Positions 24,251 through 32,787 of a DNA stretch of 45,635 nt are shown piece after piece. How positions within the stretch are numbered: position 1 is the stretch's first letter; the number at the start of each line of letters is the position of its first letter. The stretch is from Planctomycetota bacterium (GTDB lineage: Bacteria > Planctomycetota > Phycisphaerae > Phycisphaerales > SM1A02), in assembly GCA_022562915.1 (NCBI GenBank), contig JADFOJ010000020.1:1-45635 (forward strand), in the 5' to 3' direction. The position numbers and the translations under genes were made by a program. Below the pieces are notes generated by a model. That model made no database searches, was not told the DNA's origin, and saw only the letters and a program-made list of their open reading frames with translations.

Positions 24251-25954
24251 ATGCCGGCCAATGCCCAGCTCGAGCGGATCTTCCGGGAGATGGCCGCGGT
24301 CCTCGAGCTGACCGGCGCGAGCGGCTTTCGCGTCAACGCCTACGCGCGGGCGGCCCGCGTGATGAGTGACCTCACCGTGGACGTGGCTCTCCTGGCGGAC
24401 CGCAAGAGCCTTCTCGCCATCGACGGCATCGGCGACGGCACGGCAAAGAAGATCATCCAGTACCTCGACACCGGCGCCGTGCAGGAGCACCAGGAACTGC
24501 TGGAGGAGATCCCGCACGGCCTGCTGGAAGTCCTGAAGATCCCGGGCCTGGGGCCCAGGTCCGTGCGGATCCTCTGGAAGCAGGGCGGCGTCACCGACGT
24601 GGCGTCGCTGACCCGCTCGCTGGAGACCGGCGAACTGGAGAAGCTCCCGCGCATGGGCGCCAAGACGATCAGCAATATTCGGGACTCCATCGCGTTCGTC
24701 GCGTCGTCGAAGGGCCGCGCCCGGCTCGGCGAGGCCCTTCCGCTTGCCGAGCGGATCGTGGAGTTCCTGGAAGCGGTCGACGGCGCCACGCGCATCCAGT
24801 ATGCGGGATCACTTCGCCGCGGGTGCGAGACGATCGGCGACATCGACATCCTCGCGTCGACGACGCGACCCGGCGTGCTTCACCGCGCCTTCCAGGGGAT
24901 GCCCGGCGTGATCAAGGTCCTCGTCGCGGGCGAGACCAGGAGCTCCGTCAGGCTCGAACCCGGCATCCAGGTGGACCTGCGCGTCGTCGAGCCGGCCTCG
25001 TTCGGCGCGGCCCTGCTGTACTTCACCGGTTCCAGGGAGCACAACGTCGCCCTGCGCGAGCGGGCGATCCGCATGAAACTGCATCTGAACGAGTACGGGC
25101 TGACCGGCGACGAGCCCGTCGCCGCCGCCACCGAAGCCGAGGTCTACGCCGCGCTGGGCCTCCCGTACATCCCGCCGGAGCTGCGCGAGGTTCGCGGAGA
25201 GCTGGACCTCACCGAAACGCCGCCGCTGATCGAGCTCGGCGACATCCGGGCGGAGTTGCACGCCCACACGATCGCCTCCGACGGCGGCCAGACGATCGAG
25301 GAACTTGCCCGCTGCGCGATCGCCCGCGGGTACCACACGATCGCGGTGACGGATCACTCGCCCTCCAGCGGGCAGGCGAACGGTCTCTCGCCCGACCGCC
25401 TGCTGGAGCACATCGACGCGATCAAGGCCGCGGACGCGAAGATCCCCGAGATCACGATCCTCGCCGGCGCCGAGGTGGACATACTCGCCGACGGGCACCT
25501 GGACTACGACGACGACCACCTCGCCCGGCTCGACGTGGTGATTGCATCACCTCACTCGGCGCTGCGGCAGGATGCCGACGCCGCCACCACCAGGCTACTG
25601 GCGGCACTCCGCCATCCGCTCGTGCACGTGCTGGGGCACCCCACGGGGCGGCTTATCAACAGCCGGCAGGGGCTGCAACCGGACCTCGCCCGCCTCATCG
25701 AGGCCGCGGTAGAGCACGGGACGGCGTTGGAGATCAACGCCAACTCCAGGAGGCTGGACCTGCGGGACACGCACGTGCGGGCCGCGGTCGAGGCCGGCGC
25801 GCTGATCGCCGTGAACACCGACGTCCACCGTGCGGAGAACTTCGACGAGCTTCGCTACGGGATCATGACCGCCCGCCGCGGGTGGCTGCGGCCCGAGCAG
25901 TGCGTGAACACCTGGTCCAGCCGGAAGCTGCTCGAGTGGCTCAGGAACAGGTAG
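24251..25954 (+). CDS. polX: DNA polymerase/3'-5' exonuclease PolX
   Basis: This bacterial family X polymerase is implicated in base-excision and gap repair. The 567 residues hold an N-terminal helix-hairpin-helix domain (FRVNAYARAARVM, LKIPGLGPRSVRILW), the nucleotidyltransferase palm with YAGSLRRGCETIGDIDIL (metal-binding GS...DID), and a C-terminal PHP phosphoesterase domain. The PHP domain has ELHAHTIASDGG, VTDHS, AGAEVDIL and GHPTGRL histidines and aspartates and gives the exonuclease activity. Length and order match typical bacterial PolX. The TAG stop is embedded in a long hairpin. Confidence 0.95.
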   Translation: MPANAQLERIFREMAAVLELTGASGFRVNAYARAARVMSDLTVDVALLADRKSLLAIDGIGDGTAKKIIQYLDTGAVQEHQELLEEIPHGLLEVLKIPGLGPRSVRILWKQGGVTDVASLTRSLETGELEKLPRMGAKTISNIRDSIAFVASSKGRARLGEALPLAERIVEFLEAVDGATRIQYAGSLRRGCETIGDIDILASTTRPGVLHRAFQGMPGVIKVLVAGETRSSVRLEPGIQVDLRVVEPASFGAALLYFTGSREHNVALRERAIRMKLHLNEYGLTGDEPVAAATEAEVYAALGLPYIPPELREVRGELDLTETPPLIELGDIRAELHAHTIASDGGQTIEELARCAIARGYHTIAVTDHSPSSGQANGLSPDRLLEHIDAIKAADAKIPEITILAGAEVDILADGHLDYDDDHLARLDVVIASPHSALRQDADAATTRLLAALRHPLVHVLGHPTGRLINSRQGLQPDLARLIEAAVEHGTALEINANSRRLDLRDTHVRAAVEAGALIAVNTDVHRAENFDELRYGIMTARRGWLRPEQCVNTWSSRKLLEWLRNR

Positions 25955-25992
25955 ACCGGGAGTAATTTCGCTGCGAAATTAGTCCCGGTCTA
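25952..25992. terminator. Long hairpin at polX 3' end (repeat copy 1)
   Basis: A 19-base stem with one mismatch (25952-25970 with 25974-25992) closes on the loop CTG and includes the polX TAG. It lacks a T tract, so it may be a processing or stability element more than a classical terminator. A second copy follows at 26004. Confidence 0.6.
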
Positions 25993-26003
25993 TTATTTCC
26001 TTT

Positions 26004-26038
26004 GGGAGTAAATTCGCTGCGAAATTAGCCCCGGTCTA
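26004..26038. repeat. Direct repeat of the polX-end hairpin (copy 2)
   Basis: This 35-base segment repeats 25958-25992 with three substitutions at a 46-base offset. Its stem (26004-26016 with 26020-26032) is weaker. Together the copies fill the polX-ffh gap. Confidence 0.7.
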
Positions 26039-26058
26039 TTTGTTTGTAGTATCCCCCC

Positions 26059-27549
26059 ATGTTCGAATCGCTCTCACAAGGACTCGGCAGCGCCTTGCGG
26101 AACCTCTCCGGCCGGGGGCGCATCAGCGAGGACAACGTCCGCGAGGCGATGGCCGAAGTCCGTACGGCGCTGCTGGAGGCGGACGTCCACGTGGACGTCG
26201 TGAGTGACTTCTGCGAGGAGGTCGTCGCCGCCGCGCTCGGCCGCGAGGTCACCAGGAGCCTCAAGCCGGGTGACGAGATGATCGGCATCGTCCACGAACG
26301 GCTCACCGAGCTCATGGGACCGGTTGACAGCCACATCATGCTCGTCGAACCGGTGCCGACGATCGTCATGATGTGCGGCCTTCAGGGCTCCGGCAAGACG
26401 ACCACCTGCGGCAAGCTCGCCGCGTACCTCAAGGGCCGGGGCAAGAGCGTCATGGTGGCCGCCGCGGACCTTCAGCGGCCCGCCGCGGTCGAGCAGCTCG
26501 GCATCGTCACCGCGCAGGTCGACCGGGAAGGCCGCGGCAGCGCGAAGGTCCACTTCTACGCCGAGCCGGAGAAGTGCGCCGAGTACGGCCGGGTGACCGG
26601 GGTCGCCGTCGGCGTCTGCCGGCGAGCGGTGAAGGCCGCCAGGAACGCCGGCGTTGACGTGGTCATCCTGGACACTGCGGGCCGCCTGCACATCGACGAC
26701 GCGCTCATGAAGGAGCTGGAGTCGGTGAACCGGGCGGTGAACCCGCACCAGATCTATCTCATCGTCGACGCGATGGTCGGCCAGGACGCGGTGAACTCCG
26801 CCAAGGCCTTCCACGAGCGGCTCGCCGTCGACGGGGTGATCCTGACCAAGTTCGATTCCGACACCCGCGGCGGCGCCGCGCTGTCTGTGAAACGCGTCAC
26901 CGGCGCACCGATCAAGTTCGTCGGGACCGGCGAGCGATTCGAGGACCTGGAGGAGTTCCATCCCCAGCGCATGGCGGGGCGGATCCTCGGCATGGGCGAC
27001 GTGGTCGGCCTCGTCGAGAGAGCGCAGCAGGAAGTCAGCGAGGACGAGGCCGAGCGCCTCGCCGAAAAGATGGCCGAGGGCCGCCTGACGATGGACGACT
27101 TCCTCGATCAGCTCCGCTCGATGCGGCGGATGGGTCCCATGAAACAGTTGCTGGGCATGCTGCCGGGTGTCGGCGCGGCGATGAAAGACATGGACGTCGA
27201 TGAGAAACAGCTCGACCGCCTCGAGGGCATCGTCCACTCGATGACCAGCCGCGAGCGAGAGAACATCAAGCTGCTGAACAAGTCCCGCGTGAAGCGCATC
27301 GCCAGGGGATCCGGCACGAGCCAGGGCGAGGTGAACAAGCTCACCCGCCAGTTCGAGATGCTCCAGAAGATGACGAAACAGATGGCCGGCGGCGGCATGA
27401 AGGGACGGATCAACGCCATCCGCGAGTTGTCAAAGGCCGACCCGTCGATGATCCCCGGCATGAGCGGCATGCCGTCGCTGGGCCGTCGCGGTACGACGAA
27501 GACCACGAGCCTCAAGAGACGTTTCAAGCAGCGGAAGAAGGGGCGGTAG
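26059..27549 (+). CDS. ffh: Signal recognition particle protein Ffh
   Basis: Ffh is the SRP54 GTPase that targets nascent membrane proteins to FtsY/SecYEG. The 496 residues show the N domain, the G domain with GLQGSGKTTTCGKLA, AADLQRPAAVEQL, DTAGRLHIDDALMKEL, TKFDSDTRGGAAL and the closing GTGE. The methionine-rich M domain is LRSMRRMGPMKQLLGMLPG. A short insert (about 145-160) precedes the G3 region. The C-terminus is basic (KRRFKQRKKGR). The gene follows two hairpin repeats and ends 8 bases from the convergent permease gene. Confidence 0.97.
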   Translation: MFESLSQGLGSALRNLSGRGRISEDNVREAMAEVRTALLEADVHVDVVSDFCEEVVAAALGREVTRSLKPGDEMIGIVHERLTELMGPVDSHIMLVEPVPTIVMMCGLQGSGKTTTCGKLAAYLKGRGKSVMVAAADLQRPAAVEQLGIVTAQVDREGRGSAKVHFYAEPEKCAEYGRVTGVAVGVCRRAVKAARNAGVDVVILDTAGRLHIDDALMKELESVNRAVNPHQIYLIVDAMVGQDAVNSAKAFHERLAVDGVILTKFDSDTRGGAALSVKRVTGAPIKFVGTGERFEDLEEFHPQRMAGRILGMGDVVGLVERAQQEVSEDEAERLAEKMAEGRLTMDDFLDQLRSMRRMGPMKQLLGMLPGVGAAMKDMDVDEKQLDRLEGIVHSMTSRERENIKLLNKSRVKRIARGSGTSQGEVNKLTRQFEMLQKMTKQMAGGGMKGRINAIRELSKADPSMIPGMSGMPSLGRRGTTKTTSLKRRFKQRKKGR

Positions 27550-27557
27550 GTTCCGCT

Positions 27558-28874
27558 TCAGTCCCGATCAATCGGCAACGGATCCGCCGCCTCGCCGCTG
27601 GTCCACGCGCGGATCTTCGGCAGCAGCACCTCCGTGCACAGGATCTTCACGCACGCCGCGACCGGGATCGCCAGCAGCATCCCGTAGATGCCCATGATCG
27701 AACCGCCGGCAAGCACGACGACCAGGATCGTCACCGGATCGAGGTTGGTCGCCTTGCCCGCGATCATCGGGACGAGAACATAGCCCTCGAACGTCTGGAC
27801 GACGCCGTAGACCAATGAGGGCCACAGCACGATCCCCCACCATGACATCGGGTCGCCGCCCGTCGCGCCGAGTTCCTTGAACGCAAGCAACCCCACCGCC
27901 ACCGGCACGCCCACCGCACCGAGGTAGGGCACGGCGCAGAACAGTCCGACCACCACGCCCAGCACGACCGAGTAGGGAACGCCGGCGACCTTCCATCCGA
28001 CGGCGAGCATGACGCCCATGATCAGGCTGATGACGATCCGGCCGCGCACGAAACCCGCGACCACGGCGTCCATCTTGTCGAGCAACTCCAGCGTCGGCAC
28101 GCGATTGGCCAGCGGGATCAGGCTGCGACCGAACCGCACCACGGAGGGGAACCACACGCTGAAGAAAAAGAAGTAGAACGGGATCAGGAACGCGAGAAAC
28201 CCGATCTGGACGATTCCGGCGATGACGATCGCGGCTGCGCGGGCACCGCCCCTGGCCACACCGAGCCAGTGCATCGAGCCGCCGCCGCCCGGACGAACGC
28301 CCTCGAGGCGAACGCCGGCCTGATCCAGTTCCTCGCGCACGATCGCGCGGATGCGATCCTGGTCCATGACCGTGGGCCCCGCCCTCAACACGGGTCGCTG
28401 CGGCGCGACGTCAGGTTCGGGCGGGTGTTCCGGCGACGCCGACGGCGCGCCCCGCGGCAGGTAGTCGATGAGCCCGTCAGCCTGGTCGCGCCACGACTCC
28501 GGCAGGTAGTTGCGGAGCTTGACGGCCGTCTCGCGGAACGTCCCTTGCTGGTAGTCCCGGACCAGCCCGGCGGTCTGGCCGACGGCGATGGGCACGACGA
28601 CGGCAACCACCCCGATCACCAGGGCGCCCACGGTCATGAGCAGCCCGCCGACGACCATGGGCCGTGTCAGCTTCGGGTGCCGGCTCACGCGGGCCACCAG
28701 CGGCTCGAAAAGGTAAGCCAGCAGCAGCGCAACCAGCAACGGGACGGTCACCGCCCGCAGCGCGTAGCCGAGCCAGACGAGACCCGCCACGGACGCGATG
28801 AGCAGTGCGTCGCGGACAGCCTGCAACTGCCACAAGTGCAGATGTCTCAGCGAGTCGCCTCGATCACGGGCCAT
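27558..28874 (-). CDS. AI-2E family permease
   Basis: The 438-residue protein has two N-terminal helices (LIASVAGLVWLGYAL, PLLVALLLAYLFEPLV), a third helix and a soluble segment with a Pro-rich insert (about 140-175). The conserved C-terminal bundle includes GVPYSVVLGVVVGLFCAVPYLGAVG, EGYVLVPMIAGKATNLDPVTIL and GIYGMLLAIPVAACVKIL. This is the AI-2 exporter/PerM family (PF01594). Members export autoinducer-2 or act as Na+/H+ antiporters, and sequence alone does not decide. It follows the Minf_1886 gene by 8 bases. Confidence 0.9.
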   Translation of the reverse strand: MARDRGDSLRHLHLWQLQAVRDALLIASVAGLVWLGYALRAVTVPLLVALLLAYLFEPLVARVSRHPKLTRPMVVGGLLMTVGALVIGVVAVVVPIAVGQTAGLVRDYQQGTFRETAVKLRNYLPESWRDQADGLIDYLPRGAPSASPEHPPEPDVAPQRPVLRAGPTVMDQDRIRAIVREELDQAGVRLEGVRPGGGGSMHWLGVARGGARAAAIVIAGIVQIGFLAFLIPFYFFFFSVWFPSVVRFGRSLIPLANRVPTLELLDKMDAVVAGFVRGRIVISLIMGVMLAVGWKVAGVPYSVVLGVVVGLFCAVPYLGAVGVPVAVGLLAFKELGATGGDPMSWWGIVLWPSLVYGVVQTFEGYVLVPMIAGKATNLDPVTILVVVLAGGSIMGIYGMLLAIPVAACVKILCTEVLLPKIRAWTSGEAADPLPIDRD

Positions 28875-28882
28875 TGCCCGTG

Positions 28883-29302
28883 CTATCGGCGCTCGGCCCC
28901 CATATGGGACAGAAGCAACTCCCGACTGAACGCCTCGTCGAAGTCGAAGACCGCCTGGAAGTCCTCCATGGAGTCCCGGCTGGTCTTGGTCATCAGCCCG
29001 GCGTCGATCATCGCGAAGACGATCCGGCCGAAATCACACGTCCGGCGCACGCCCCAGTGCTCCAGCACGACGGGCGCGAGCAGACCGTACTTGGAGATCG
29101 CCATCTCCCGCAGCCCCATGCACAGTTGCTGGCCGGAGATGTGCCGTTCCTGCTCCGACATCGACTCCGGATCGTCGTGGACAGCCTCCACGACGTAGTT
29201 CAGACCCTCGCGAACGAACGCGAACGCTTCGATCGGATACGGCACCGAGGAGAGGATCGCGCTCCAGTCGACCTCGTGCTGCTGCTGTTGCTGTTGACTC
29301 AT
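28883..29302 (-). CDS. Minf_1886 family protein
   Basis: The 139-residue protein has PIEAFAFVREGLNYVVEAVH, HISGQQLCMGLREMAISKYG and W.VRRTCDFGRIVFAMIDAGLM. These mark a family of unknown function (TIGR04138) largely restricted to Planctomycetes and Verrucomicrobia. No membrane helix or catalytic motif is visible, so it is probably cytosolic. A polyglutamine stretch follows the start methionine (QQQQQQ), encoded by CAG/CAA repeats. Its presence supports the lineage call. Confidence 0.8.
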   Translation of the reverse strand: MSQQQQQQHEVDWSAILSSVPYPIEAFAFVREGLNYVVEAVHDDPESMSEQERHISGQQLCMGLREMAISKYGLLAPVVLEHWGVRRTCDFGRIVFAMIDAGLMTKTSRDSMEDFQAVFDFDEAFSRELLLSHMGAERR

Positions 29303-29355
29303 GGAACGCGTGATGATATCGACACCCGGTGGGTCGAGTCATCCAAAAATGGCCC

Positions 29356-29955
29356 TCAGTGACGTGAAACGTTCGGGATCTCCCGAAACAGGTAGCGAAG
29401 TCGCCTTTTCGCCCATGCCCCGGCGTACCCGACCCCGATCCGCGGCGCCCGGTCCAGCATCCGCGGCGGCAACGGTCCTCGCCGGATCCGCTCGATGAAC
29501 AACTCCCGGCTCGTTCGGAGATCCAGGCCGTCGTGCGCGCGGTCCAGCCCAAGCGCCTGGGTCAGCTTGCCGGGCCCGGAACACAGTTCGCCCGGCTGCC
29601 TGGCGGCCGCGCGGCGGGCGAACATGACGTCCAGCCCTTCGGTCGGCTCGATCGCGCGAAGAAGGATCGCGGTCCCGTCACCACGGGCGCCGCACACGAC
29701 GTTGAGGCAGTGGTGCATGCCGTAGGTGAAGTACACGTATGCGTGACCGCCACCGAGATACATGGACTCGTTGCGCGCGGTGCGGCGGCCCCCGTACGTG
29801 TGCGAGGCCCGGTCGCGCGGACCGAGGTACGCCTCGACCTCGACGATGACGCCCGCAAGCCGCCGGCCGCCGTCAACGCGCACCAACCGCTGGCCGAGCA
29901 GGTTGCGGGCGACCGTCTGTGGATCGGCGCCGTACGCCTTGAACACCGCGCTCAC
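29356..29955 (-). CDS. DNA-3-methyladenine glycosylase (AAG/MPG type)
   Basis: This base-excision enzyme removes alkylated purines. The GTG start at 29955 overlaps the amidohydrolase stop as GTGA, giving 199 residues. Family motifs are VARNLLGQRLVR, IVEVEAYLGPRDRASHTYGG with the catalytic Glu, MYLGGGHAYVYFTYGMHHCLNVV with its intercalating Tyr, and LCSGPGKLTQALGL. Length is standard for bacterial AAG homologues (about 190-210). It is the second gene of a leftward run. Confidence 0.94.
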   Translation of the reverse strand: MSAVFKAYGADPQTVARNLLGQRLVRVDGGRRLAGVIVEVEAYLGPRDRASHTYGGRRTARNESMYLGGGHAYVYFTYGMHHCLNVVCGARGDGTAILLRAIEPTEGLDVMFARRAAARQPGELCSGPGKLTQALGLDRAHDGLDLRTSRELFIERIRRGPLPPRMLDRAPRIGVGYAGAWAKRRLRYLFREIPNVSRH

Positions 29956-31067
29956 GAGACCCACCGCGGCGCATCGTCGCGCCGAAGAACCTGCGCGAGC
30001 GGATCGCACCGGTCGAGCGGGTCCACCGGCAACGCGATGAGCCCCGCGACCGGCCCGGGGGCCAGCGTCACGACGCCCGCGTCCAGCCCGAGGCCCGAGG
30101 CGGCCGCGACCGTGGCCATGTGCAGGAGCATCGCGGGGTCGGCGCCGTCGCGGCGGTACAGCAGGCGCATGTCATCGAGCACGCTGATTCGGTCGGGCGT
30201 GTCCAGGCACGGGAGGCCGTCGGTGCCCAGGGCGACGTTGATGCCGGCCCGGATCATCCGGCGATAGCCGTGCGACGAATGACCGAAGTACGCCGCGGCC
30301 CGTGGACAGTAGACGACGGTGGTCCCGGCCCGGGCCAGCAGGTCGAGGTGCTCCTCACGCGAATAGTTGACGTGGGCCGCGATGATCGGTCGCATGCAGA
30401 GCACCTCCGCGAGCGCGTCGATCGACTCCACCTCGTCGGGCGTCTCGGCAAGGTGCGTGGCCATCGGAACGTCGATCCGGGCGGCCCTGCGATAGAGGTC
30501 CAGGTCGCAGGTGTACGGGGCGTGCGGCGAGAGGCCCATGGAGAGCCCGCCCGGGTCCGCCGGGCCCGAGGGCAACCATGCCGCCGCCGCGTCGAGAGTC
30601 TCCAGGGCACGGCAGCGACTGTTCCCTACCCCGATCAGCTCGAGATAGCTCACGCCGCCGATGCCCGCCGCCCGCAGCTCGCGGGCGGGGATTTCCGACG
30701 CCCCCCCGGCGATGTCGCCGACGATGGCGGTTCCGCCGGCCCTTGTGAGCTCGATTCCCCGTCGCACCGCAGCGGCGATCAGCTCATCGTCGACAACGCG
30801 GCGCCGCCGGATGCCGTCGAGCCAGAGGGCGAAATCACCGCCGTACGGCTCCGGATCGAGGTGGCTGAGATCCAGGTGACAGTGGGCGTTGACCAGGGCC
30901 GGCAGGACGAGCATGTCCGGCAGATGAACCTGCCTGGCGTCCGGCACCGCCCCGATCTGGGCGGGCTGCCCCGCGGCAAGAATCCGATCGCCGCCCTCGA
31001 TCAGGATCGCGGCCGGGTCTCCCGCGTGTCGGATGAGGGTGCGGCCTGGGGCCATGTGTGTTAGCAT
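29952..31067 (-). CDS. Metal-dependent amidohydrolase (chlorohydrolase/deaminase-like)
   Basis: The protein of about 371 residues has the amidohydrolase beta-strand-1 motif VNAHCHLDLSHLD. It also has SPHAPYT, a metal histidine in MATHLAETPDE, the next histidine in IIAAHVNYS and the terminal Asp in LGTDGLPCLD. This set matches the cyclic-deaminase branch (chlorohydrolase, S-adenosylhomocysteine deaminase, or aminofutalosine deaminase of the menaquinone route). Which branch cannot be told. The start is uncertain (31067, or 31055 four codons inside) because no clear ribosome site is visible. It heads a leftward run and is divergent from an OmpA lipoprotein gene. Confidence 0.85.
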   Translation of the reverse strand: MLTHMAPGRTLIRHAGDPAAILIEGGDRILAAGQPAQIGAVPDARQVHLPDMLVLPALVNAHCHLDLSHLDPEPYGGDFALWLDGIRRRRVVDDELIAAAVRRGIELTRAGGTAIVGDIAGGASEIPARELRAAGIGGVSYLELIGVGNSRCRALETLDAAAAWLPSGPADPGGLSMGLSPHAPYTCDLDLYRRAARIDVPMATHLAETPDEVESIDALAEVLCMRPIIAAHVNYSREEHLDLLARAGTTVVYCPRAAAYFGHSSHGYRRMIRAGINVALGTDGLPCLDTPDRISVLDDMRLLYRRDGADPAMLLHMATVAAASGLGLDAGVVTLAPGPVAGLIALPVDPLDRCDPLAQVLRRDDAPRWVS

Positions 31068-31113
31068 ATCGTCGTCATGGACCCGACCCCCTTCGTGTAA
31101 AGGAGTACACGAC

Positions 31114-31965
31114 ATGCGACGCGCCACCCCGACCGCACGTGCTTCCGTCATCATGACGGCATTCATGACATTGGTTCTTGCCGGCACCGGCTGTGTCCAG
31201 CAGAACAAGTACGACGACACCGTGATGGCCTCGCGTTCTCTCAAGGAACAGCTCGTGGCCTCGGAGCGCAACGCCGCGACGGTCCGCGCCAACCTCGAAG
31301 AGGTCCGCGGTCAGCTCACCGAGGCGAAGGCGACCAACGCCGACCTCCGCGAGCAGGTTCTCGCGATCAATTCGGACTTCACCGAGCAGGCCGACAAGTA
31401 CGACGAACTGCTGCGGCGCGTCAGCCAGATCGACTTCGGACCCCTGCCCGTGGAGCTGGAAATGGCGCTGGACCACCTCGCGGCCGCCTATCCGGATCTG
31501 CTGTCGTTCGATGCCGATCATGGCCTGCTGCGGTTCTCCAGCGACTTCTCGTTCGACCTCGGTTCGGCGCAGTTGAGGGCCGATGCCGAGTCGACGATCG
31601 TGACGCTCGCGGACATTCTCAACTCCGAGGACGCGTTTTCCTTCGAGCTCCGGTTGATCGGGCACACCGACAACGTGCCAGTCGAGCGGCCCAGCACGTT
31701 GCGGCGGCACCCCTCCAATGTTCACCTGTCGGTTCACCGGGCAATCTCGGTCCGTGACTCGCTGGTGGCGGCAGGAGTCGAACCGGCACGCATCCAGGTG
31801 GCTGGATACGGCGAGTTCCGTCCGATCGTTCTCAACGGGCCCAAAGGCGCCGCCGAGAACCGCCGTGTCGAACTGGTGATGGTTCCCAGGCAACCGGAGG
31901 TCGCCTCGCGCCGGGCGGCGCAGGTCGATGTGGAACAACCCGTGATTGAGGAGCCGATGAAGTAG
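31114..31965 (+). CDS. OmpA-family lipoprotein with coiled coil
   Basis: An AAGGAG site lies about 8 bases before the ATG. The 283-residue precursor has a signal peptide with lipobox AGTGC (Cys about 29). A long coiled coil follows (about 45-110, LKEQLVASERNAATVRANL). A C-terminal OmpA domain holds LRLIGHTDNVPVERP, LSVHRAISVRDSLV and VAGYGEFRPIV, with ENRRVELVMVP at its end. It differs from the lipoprotein at 8016 mainly in the longer coiled coil. It is followed closely by mlaE on the same strand, consistent with an envelope-maintenance unit. Confidence 0.9.
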   Translation: MRRATPTARASVIMTAFMTLVLAGTGCVQQNKYDDTVMASRSLKEQLVASERNAATVRANLEEVRGQLTEAKATNADLREQVLAINSDFTEQADKYDELLRRVSQIDFGPLPVELEMALDHLAAAYPDLLSFDADHGLLRFSSDFSFDLGSAQLRADAESTIVTLADILNSEDAFSFELRLIGHTDNVPVERPSTLRRHPSNVHLSVHRAISVRDSLVAAGVEPARIQVAGYGEFRPIVLNGPKGAAENRRVELVMVPRQPEVASRRAAQVDVEQPVIEEPMK

Positions 31966-32012
31966 CTCTCGCCAACGCCATCGGATATTTCGGTCAGGCC
32001 GCGTCGACGTCC

Positions 32013-32774
32013 GTGGCAGGTTTCGGACGTTTCGTCAGCTTCTCGGCTGCGACTGCCCAATGGGCGGTGTTCCGCGTCGATCGCTGGTGCAGATGGCGGC
32101 TGCTCGGCCCGCAGTTGTATGCGGTCGGGGTGGCGTCGATCCCCGTGATCGCGATCACCGGCGCCTTCATCGGCATGGTGCTGGCGCTGGAGGGGTTCGC
32201 GGAGTTCGAGTCGCTGGGCCAGGAGGGCCGGCTCGGCGGGATCATCAACGTCTCCGTGACAAAGCAGATCGGTCCGGTTCTGGCCGCGGTCATGGTCGCC
32301 GGACGGGTCGGCGGATCGCTCGCGGCGGAACTCGGCACCATGCGCGTGACCGAGCAGCTCGATGCGCTGCGGGTGATGGCGGCGGACCCCATCCCCCACC
32401 TCGTCGTGCCGCGCGTGGTCGCCTGCGTGGTGATGACGCCGGTGCTCACGGTCTACTCGGACATGCTGGGTGTCTGGGGCGGGTGGCTCGTCACCGTGAA
32501 GGTCTACGGCGTCTCATCCTGGGAGTACTGGGAATTCACCCGGTCGATCGTCGGCTGGTGGGAGCCGTTTTCCGGGCTCGTCAAGAGCGTGTTCTTCGGG
32601 ACCGCTATCGGCCTGATCGCCTGCTACAACGGCTTCAACTCGCGCCCGGGCGCCGCGGGCGTGGGTCGCGCGGCGACCGCGGCGTTCGTGCAGAGCTTCC
32701 TGGCCATCATCGTGCTGAACCTGCTCCTGGCGAAGGTGCTCAACACGATCCATGCCCTGCTCTTTCTGGCCTAG
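32013..32774 (+). CDS. mlaE: Mla/Mce lipid-transport permease
   Basis: MlaE is the membrane permease of the MCE lipid transporter. The visible 253 residues contain the family core GAFIGMVLALEGFAEF, VTKQIGPVLAAVMVAGRVGGSLAAELGTMRVTEQLDAL and a C-terminal helix set. A GTG at 32013 is used. However, family-like sequence (AIGYFGQAAS) continues upstream in frame to about 31980 with no standard start codon, so the true N-terminus may be a rare codon or the start may be misread. The ATPase and MCE partners lie at 6187-8012, about 24 kb away. Confidence 0.9.
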   Translation: MAGFGRFVSFSAATAQWAVFRVDRWCRWRLLGPQLYAVGVASIPVIAITGAFIGMVLALEGFAEFESLGQEGRLGGIINVSVTKQIGPVLAAVMVAGRVGGSLAAELGTMRVTEQLDALRVMAADPIPHLVVPRVVACVVMTPVLTVYSDMLGVWGGWLVTVKVYGVSSWEYWEFTRSIVGWWEPFSGLVKSVFFGTAIGLIACYNGFNSRPGAAGVGRAATAAFVQSFLAIIVLNLLLAKVLNTIHALLFLA

Positions 32775-32787
32775 GATTACCCCGACA

